NCBI GenBank assembly: GCA_964453575.1
Contig: CAYVRW010000080.1
Location: 1-9,675, forward strand
Reading direction: 5' to 3'
DNA: 9,675 bases
DNA from: JABDBK01 sp964453575
Lineage (GTDB): Bacteria > Pseudomonadota > Gammaproteobacteria > DSM-16500
Every line of letters starts with the position of its first letter. Position 1 is the first letter of the stretch. The translations under genes and the position numbers were made by a program. Below the pieces are notes generated by a model. That model made no database searches. It had not been told where the DNA came from and saw nothing but the letters and a program-made list of their open reading frames with translations. Positions 5,311-9,675 of the stretch are shown here, in pieces.

Positions 5311-6987
5311 ATGGCATCATCTGGATCTAAATACACTATTGAAGCTAAAGATAAAAAATTTGAAAGTGGAGACCGTATAGGAACGGGATCCCTGGCTCAT
5401 GTTTATTCTATTGGAAGTACGGAGAGTGAGGCTAATCTTGTAGTGAAAATCTTGACTGCCAGTGCCGGGAAAGATCAGAAAATTGGACAGAAGGAGGCTG
5501 AACTTCTTCAGCGTCTTTATTCAAATGTAAGTTTATCAACGTGTATGCAAAAGGGAGGAGCTCCACTGACGGGGATTATCATGCCGCGTTTTAACGGAAA
5601 AATACTGCAGAAGACTGACGGTACTATCCCAGAAGAGCTTAAGGATCTCACCTTTACTCAAAGAGCATATCTTGCTTATCAATACTTTGATCAGTTAGAT
5701 AAAATTCATGCCCCCAAGCCTCCTCATAAGCCTGCTATTTTAGTGGATCTTCATGCAGGAAATATCATGATTGATTTTGATACTAATGAGCTTTATTTAT
5801 TTGATTTCGGAGAAGCTGTATTAGTAAATTCTACAGGCCTTGTGGGTAAAGGCATACATGTAGGAGAAAATGATATTGCTAGATCTCCCGAGACAGTTAG
5901 AGATGATAAAATTGGCTTAGTGAGTGATATCTATGGATCTGTTGCACCCATGATGTTGGTATGGGGTGCAGGCAATCCCGTTCAGGAAAAATTGCAGAAA
6001 ATTAAAAATCGAAAAAGCATTAAACATGATCAAAGCTTTTATCAGGAACTTATTGATGTTGGATTTACAGATAATGGTTTATTGGAAGGTATTAAAGTGC
6101 CAACATTTGTGGTTCCCTTAGATAAATTAATAAAAGACTTAATCAATAGAATGAAAGAAAATGGGCTTGAACAAAGGCTACAAACTGCTGCAGAGGGCAA
6201 AGCATTTTTTGATATAGTGAAAAACATTCCAGATAGGGCTGTTGAATCTAAAGACATTAGTGACGATGACTACAAGAAAGCCGCAAAATTGATTGCTATC
6301 GCAGCCGGTTGCGGGAATGTTTTTATGTTGTCAGATTTTGATAATATTAACGAATGTAAAAACCTAGTGCATTCTTATAATGATTCTCCAGTTGAGGCTT
6401 TAGATACATTAAGAAAAAAATATGATGATTATACCCAAAAAAGTTATGTTGATGCGTCTAAAAAAATCATAGGCATTATCTATCCGAATGGGCTGCCATT
6501 TCAAACGACACCTCAGGAATGTAAAGAAATCGTTTCGGCTTATAAAAAGGGTAATCCAGAAGCACTCAAGATAAGATTTCAATTAGTTAGTTTGATTGAG
6601 GAATTATCTAAGTTCAATTCAAATAGGTTAATTTCAAATAAGGATAAAGCTGCAAAGTTTTCAAGCTATAGAGAATCAAGTCGTGAGGATTACTCAGATA
6701 TTGATAATACCCTCAGATTATTTCGACAACTATGTGAGACCACTGTGATGAGAAAAACAAAGGGCTGGAGTGAATCCAGTGAAGCCACCACAGGGGGAGA
6801 ACTGATAAGACTTCTTAATATAGAAAAATATGCTGAACTCGCTCATTGTCTAAGTCCAAAAGAAGTGAGTTTTGACGATTTATATAAATTTGCAACAGAT
6901 GGTAGGAGATCAGGATTTTTTGAAGATTTTACAAAATTGTTACCATCAACGATGGATATAAGTAAACTGATAAGGCCAAAACAGTAA
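5311..6987 (+). CDS. Eukaryotic-like protein kinase with novel C-terminal region (558 aa)
   Basis: The N-terminal 300 residues read as a complete protein-kinase fold. A glycine loop G24-x-G26-x4-V31 (RIGTGSLAHVY) is followed by the ATP-anchoring Lys46 (LVVKIL) and an alpha-C glutamate (Glu62 or Glu64). The catalytic loop is VDLHAGNIMID with Asp146 and Asn151, the DFG motif is D165-F166-G167, and an APE-like SPE is at 192-194. Subdomain IX aspartate is Asp206 (SDIYG). All key residues are present, so it should be active. The DLHAGN form, in place of HRDLKxxN, also recalls the wider kinase-like/phosphotransferase superfamily, so the substrate could be a protein or a small molecule. Residues of about 310-558 are hydrophilic, mostly helical and unrecognised. 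No signal peptide or membrane span is visible; secretion as an effector, like Legionella LegK proteins, is inference. The start is firm: AGGAG (5300-5304), six bases before the ATG. Confidence 0.88.
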   Translation: MASSGSKYTIEAKDKKFESGDRIGTGSLAHVYSIGSTESEANLVVKILTASAGKDQKIGQKEAELLQRLYSNVSLSTCMQKGGAPLTGIIMPRFNGKILQKTDGTIPEELKDLTFTQRAYLAYQYFDQLDKIHAPKPPHKPAILVDLHAGNIMIDFDTNELYLFDFGEAVLVNSTGLVGKGIHVGENDIARSPETVRDDKIGLVSDIYGSVAPMMLVWGAGNPVQEKLQKIKNRKSIKHDQSFYQELIDVGFTDNGLLEGIKVPTFVVPLDKLIKDLINRMKENGLEQRLQTAAEGKAFFDIVKNIPDRAVESKDISDDDYKKAAKLIAIAAGCGNVFMLSDFDNINECKNLVHSYNDSPVEALDTLRKKYDDYTQKSYVDASKKIIGIIYPNGLPFQTTPQECKEIVSAYKKGNPEALKIRFQLVSLIEELSKFNSNRLISNKDKAAKFSSYRESSREDYSDIDNTLRLFRQLCETTVMRKTKGWSESSEATTGGELIRLLNIEKYAELAHCLSPKEVSFDDLYKFATDGRRSGFFEDFTKLLPSTMDISKLIRPKQ

Positions 6988-7006
6988 TACTTCGTCATTT
7001 TTTACC

Positions 7007-7025
7007 TTTTGATTTGAGCATTTTT
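7007..7025 (+). repeat. 19-bp direct repeat, copy 2 (after the kinase gene)
   Basis: This copy is identical to 5120-5138. The following bases (TGTCCAATATGTCGCC and a run of eight T) resemble a decayed form of the sRNA terminator (GTCGTCC then T-run). The whole segment may thus be a degenerate duplication of the sRNA 3' end. No stable stem remains, so it is unlikely to be an efficient terminator for the kinase gene. Confidence 0.65.
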
Positions 7026-7048
7026 TGTCCAATATGTCGCCTTTTTTT

Positions 7049-7128
7049 TGTATAATTGACGCTAAATGACATCATTTTACACATAAAATACCAATATGTT
7101 TATTTTTCCTACTTATTTCTGTATAATT
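7049..7128 (+). promoter_or_regulatory. Two near-identical -10-like blocks before the large ankyrin-like gene
   Basis: TGTATAATT occurs at 7049-7057 and again at 7120-7128, each followed by (G/A)AC. Neither has a good -35. If the second is used, transcription would begin near 7134, after the ATG at 7096, which supports the ATG at 7162 as the start. The pair may reflect a small local duplication or tandem promoters. Confidence 0.3.
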
Positions 7129-7161
7129 AACAGCCATATTTCCAAAAAACGAGCCCCAAGC

Positions 7162-9543
7162 ATGCTTAGCGAACACAAATCTCAAGCTCGATGTGAGATA
7201 GATTATGTACTTTATGCATTAAATACCCATAGCGAATCATATGAAGCAGATTTAACTTTAGCTTTCGATAAGCTCAAAGTTAAAGCTGGCAATGCAATAA
7301 TTTTATATCCAGATCCTAAGAATAGAAGCTGCAGCAGTTCAGGCTCTTGTAAGTATAAGGCCCGTATTATTCAACATGGTCATTGGGTGAAGGATAATAA
7401 ACAAGCTATCGTTGAAGTTTCTATGGGCGAATGCATTATCGATCAACAACATCTGCAAAATAGCGGGTTACTAACACCAAAATCCATACCTAATTATGCG
7501 GAACTTATAAATGAGGCATTGGCACGTGCAAATCTGAATGTTCCAGAAAATATTAAACATCGAACTCTCATGAAATATAGGAATAAGCCGGAAACAAGAG
7601 CTTGGCTTAAAACATTAGCATTAGCCGAGCTTGAGGAAAAAAAAGATGTGGATGAACAAATGACTCCCATATCGGAAGCGGATTTACATAGGATCATTCG
7701 TCAATTAGCTGAAAACCAAAATGAACCTGAACTTACAGAAGTCATTGAAGAACATCTTTTTGTTAATGTTTGTCCAAATAGATTTACGCCGTGCGGGCAA
7801 TTAGCATTTGAAAATAAACAAGATGCAATGAATTTTTTAATTAATAAATTTCCTGAAACTTTATCCGGTGCTGTTTATGGAGCTGCAGCAGCAGGCCATG
7901 AAAATTTGGTTGATGAATTGCTGGCACGAGGAGCGTCTATAAAAACTGCCGTAATTGGCGCAGCAGAAGCTGGTAATATAGAACTAGTCGAATATTTGAT
8001 AGCTCGTGGAGCCAAGCTAGATGATGCCATATACGGTGCTGCAAGTGGGAGGAAAAGAAAACTTGTTAATAATTTAATAATAAGAGGAGTAAGGTTACAT
8101 ATGGCGGTTGAGGGCGCAGTAAAAAGTGGTGATATAGAACTGATAGATGAACTTCTTGCTCGAGACGCGGCTATTCTGAATCTGAATCATGCCCTCTATG
8201 GTGCAGGAGTGAGTGGTGACATAGAAATGATAACTAAGTTCCTCGATCATGGCGCTTGTTTGGATGCAATGCAAAGTGGAAAAGTGAGTGATGACAGGTA
8301 TACTGAATGGCTCGAAAAAAATCGAAAATTCCGCTTAACATGTGCTGTTGCTGGAGCTGCACTTAGTGGACATATTGAACTTGTTGACGATTTGATTTCT
8401 AGAGGAGCTTGTAAAAATAAAGCAGTTGAGCAAGCAGCTTTAGGAGCACATAAACAGCTTGTTGAGAGGTTGCTTGCTCAAGGAGCAAGTGTGAGTGATG
8501 CGGCATATGGCGCTGGGTTTGGACAACATGTTAAGGCAGTAAAATATTTGATTGCAAAAGGCAGATTTTTACCAGAGGTAGAAGAGATAGCACTTTGGGC
8601 AGTAAGAGGTGCAGCTGCGGGTGGCAATCTCGATCTTGTTAATTATATTCTTGGTCAGAGAGATTCTGTAAATCTAGTATATGGTGCATTTGAATATGCA
8701 GCAAGCCTTGGACATGTGAAACTCACTAAGTATTTAATTAATACTATGCCTCGAGATTTTTTTCAAGATATGAGCATTGCAGTAAAGTGTGCAGCCATGA
8801 ATGGAGAGCGGCGTCTCGTAGAATATTTAATGAAGAAAAGAAAAAGAAATGAATATGCATGCATCTCCAAAGAAGAGGCTATTTACGGAGCCGCGTATGC
8901 TGGGAATATGAAGTTTGTGGAGTATTTACTTGCTCAAAGAGATTGGGATTACTTTGACTATGATAAGCAGCTTTGGGCCGCCGTTCGAGGAGCACGTTAT
9001 TATTTACAAGATGAAAAAAGTACGCTATTTACACTTAGTGAATGTCAAAGTGAAAAATTTAGAAAACGTTTTTTACTCGAGGCACGTGTAACTAATGGCT
9101 TGGGTTTTAATCCTAATGTTGATCTTTTACTAATAAAAGCGAAAAAAATTTTTGCATGTAAACAGCAAGCACATTTAAGTTTCAATGAAAGTATAGCTTG
9201 TTTTCAACCCGATATTCATGGATTATTTTCATTTATCAGTCAAATAGCACATGACAATTATCTTAATAAAGATTCGTGGTTAATCATTGCGACTTATTTA
9301 TATCCCTTACTTGAAATTGAAGCTAAAAGAATTCGACTTGTAATAAAAAGAGAGAATGTTCTCCACGATGTTAATGTCTATTATAGTTCTTTGGGTAGAT
9401 TTAGTTATTTTAGCTCTGCCGCAACAAAAACACGAGCATTTATGGAAGAATGTAAAAAAGCAAATTCAGAAAAAAGATTATGTGAAGTTATAGAAAAAAC
9501 TGATGAGCAGTTGTCTAAAGTGTTTTCGAAATATCGACCTTAA
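7162..9543 (+). CDS. Large protein with compact ankyrin-like repeats (793 aa)
   Basis: Residues 1-230 match nothing I recognise; they contain a short Cys/Ser-rich stretch (RSCSSSGSCKYK). From about 235 a repeat array begins whose units are only about 26 residues. Examples start at 262 (TAVIGAAEAGNIELVEYLIA), 288 (DAIYGAASGRKRKLVNNLII) and 420 (KAVEQAALGAHKQLVERLLA). Canonical ankyrin repeats are about 33 residues; here the TPLH/beta-hairpin segment is shortened while the helix pair and the RGA turn are kept. More degenerate units continue to about 600, and a helical, lysine- and glutamate-rich C-terminal region follows. No signal peptide is seen. A role as a host-directed binding scaffold is plausible inference. 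Start choice is uncertain because neither ATG has a good ribosome-binding site: 7096 would give 815 aa with an AT-rich, promoter-like N-terminal extension. I prefer 7162. It follows the kinase gene on the same strand. Confidence 0.83.
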   Translation: MLSEHKSQARCEIDYVLYALNTHSESYEADLTLAFDKLKVKAGNAIILYPDPKNRSCSSSGSCKYKARIIQHGHWVKDNKQAIVEVSMGECIIDQQHLQNSGLLTPKSIPNYAELINEALARANLNVPENIKHRTLMKYRNKPETRAWLKTLALAELEEKKDVDEQMTPISEADLHRIIRQLAENQNEPELTEVIEEHLFVNVCPNRFTPCGQLAFENKQDAMNFLINKFPETLSGAVYGAAAAGHENLVDELLARGASIKTAVIGAAEAGNIELVEYLIARGAKLDDAIYGAASGRKRKLVNNLIIRGVRLHMAVEGAVKSGDIELIDELLARDAAILNLNHALYGAGVSGDIEMITKFLDHGACLDAMQSGKVSDDRYTEWLEKNRKFRLTCAVAGAALSGHIELVDDLISRGACKNKAVEQAALGAHKQLVERLLAQGASVSDAAYGAGFGQHVKAVKYLIAKGRFLPEVEEIALWAVRGAAAGGNLDLVNYILGQRDSVNLVYGAFEYAASLGHVKLTKYLINTMPRDFFQDMSIAVKCAAMNGERRLVEYLMKKRKRNEYACISKEEAIYGAAYAGNMKFVEYLLAQRDWDYFDYDKQLWAAVRGARYYLQDEKSTLFTLSECQSEKFRKRFLLEARVTNGLGFNPNVDLLLIKAKKIFACKQQAHLSFNESIACFQPDIHGLFSFISQIAHDNYLNKDSWLIIATYLYPLLEIEAKRIRLVIKRENVLHDVNVYYSSLGRFSYFSSAATKTRAFMEECKKANSEKRLCEVIEKTDEQLSKVFSKYRP

Positions 9544-9586
9544 AAGTTACTATTGTAAGTGTTCACGGCACCATAGCTTCTAGTCC

Positions 9587-9621
9587 CCCCTTCCTCCAAA
9601 TGCTTTTTTTGGAGGAAGGGG
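9587..9621 (+). terminator. Long perfect hairpin downstream of the last gene
   Basis: CCCCTTCCTCCAAA (9587-9600) and TTTGGAGGAAGGGG (9608-9621) pair perfectly over 14 bp around a 7-nt loop, 44 bp after the stop codon at 9543. No T-run follows, so it is not a standard intrinsic terminator on either strand. It may stop or protect the mRNA 3' end, or be a copy of a dispersed GC-rich repeat. The remaining 54 bp to the window edge hold no gene I can identify, though another CCCTCTCCCCTCCA stretch at the very end suggests more repeat DNA. Confidence 0.5.
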
Positions 9622-9675
9622 TCGGGGGCTGTAGGATCGACGCATAATTTGAGAAGAAAGTCCCTCTCCCCTCCA

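Overview
The window is AT-rich DNA that looks like the accessory genome of a host-associated gammaproteobacterium, most likely of the Legionellales (Legionella/Coxiella/Berkiella-like). The evidence is a mix of ankyrin-repeat proteins, a eukaryotic-type protein kinase, an SH3b-NlpC/P60 cell-wall hydrolase and a GacA/LetA-type regulatory site. The lineage is an inference from gene content; no single marker gene here fixes it.

Layout, left to right. (1) The left edge holds an inverted repeat, followed by a 639-aa ankyrin protein (88-2007, +) and a separately promoted 157-aa ankyrin protein (2111-2584, +). (2) A convergent intergenic region contains a precisely bounded MITE-like element: 39-bp perfect inverted repeats flanked by a 9-bp target-site duplication (2638-2788). 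(3) Two minus-strand genes encode exported proteins: a 94-aa four-cysteine protein (2852-3136) and an SH3b-NlpC/P60 peptidase (3247-4734). (4) A 576-bp gap without protein genes (4735-5310) is the most interesting part. It has a perfect TGTAAG-N6-CTTACA palindrome (the GacA upstream box), a promoter about 110 bp downstream, and a roughly 180-nt unit with GGA motifs in successive hairpin loops. The unit ends in a textbook UUCG terminator. I read this as an RsmY/RsmZ/CsrB-type sRNA that would titrate CsrA/RsmA. (5) A eukaryotic-like kinase with intact catalytic motifs (5311-6987, +) and a large protein with unusually short ankyrin-like repeats (7162-9543, +) follow, ending in a long hairpin near the right edge.

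How they may work together (inference): the ankyrin and kinase proteins resemble secreted effectors that act on host targets. In Legionella, a GacA/LetA to Rsm-sRNA to CsrA cascade controls effector expression and the switch to the transmissive phase. Finding a candidate Rsm sRNA between a cell-wall hydrolase and effector-like genes fits that lifestyle, but physical linkage does not prove co-regulation.
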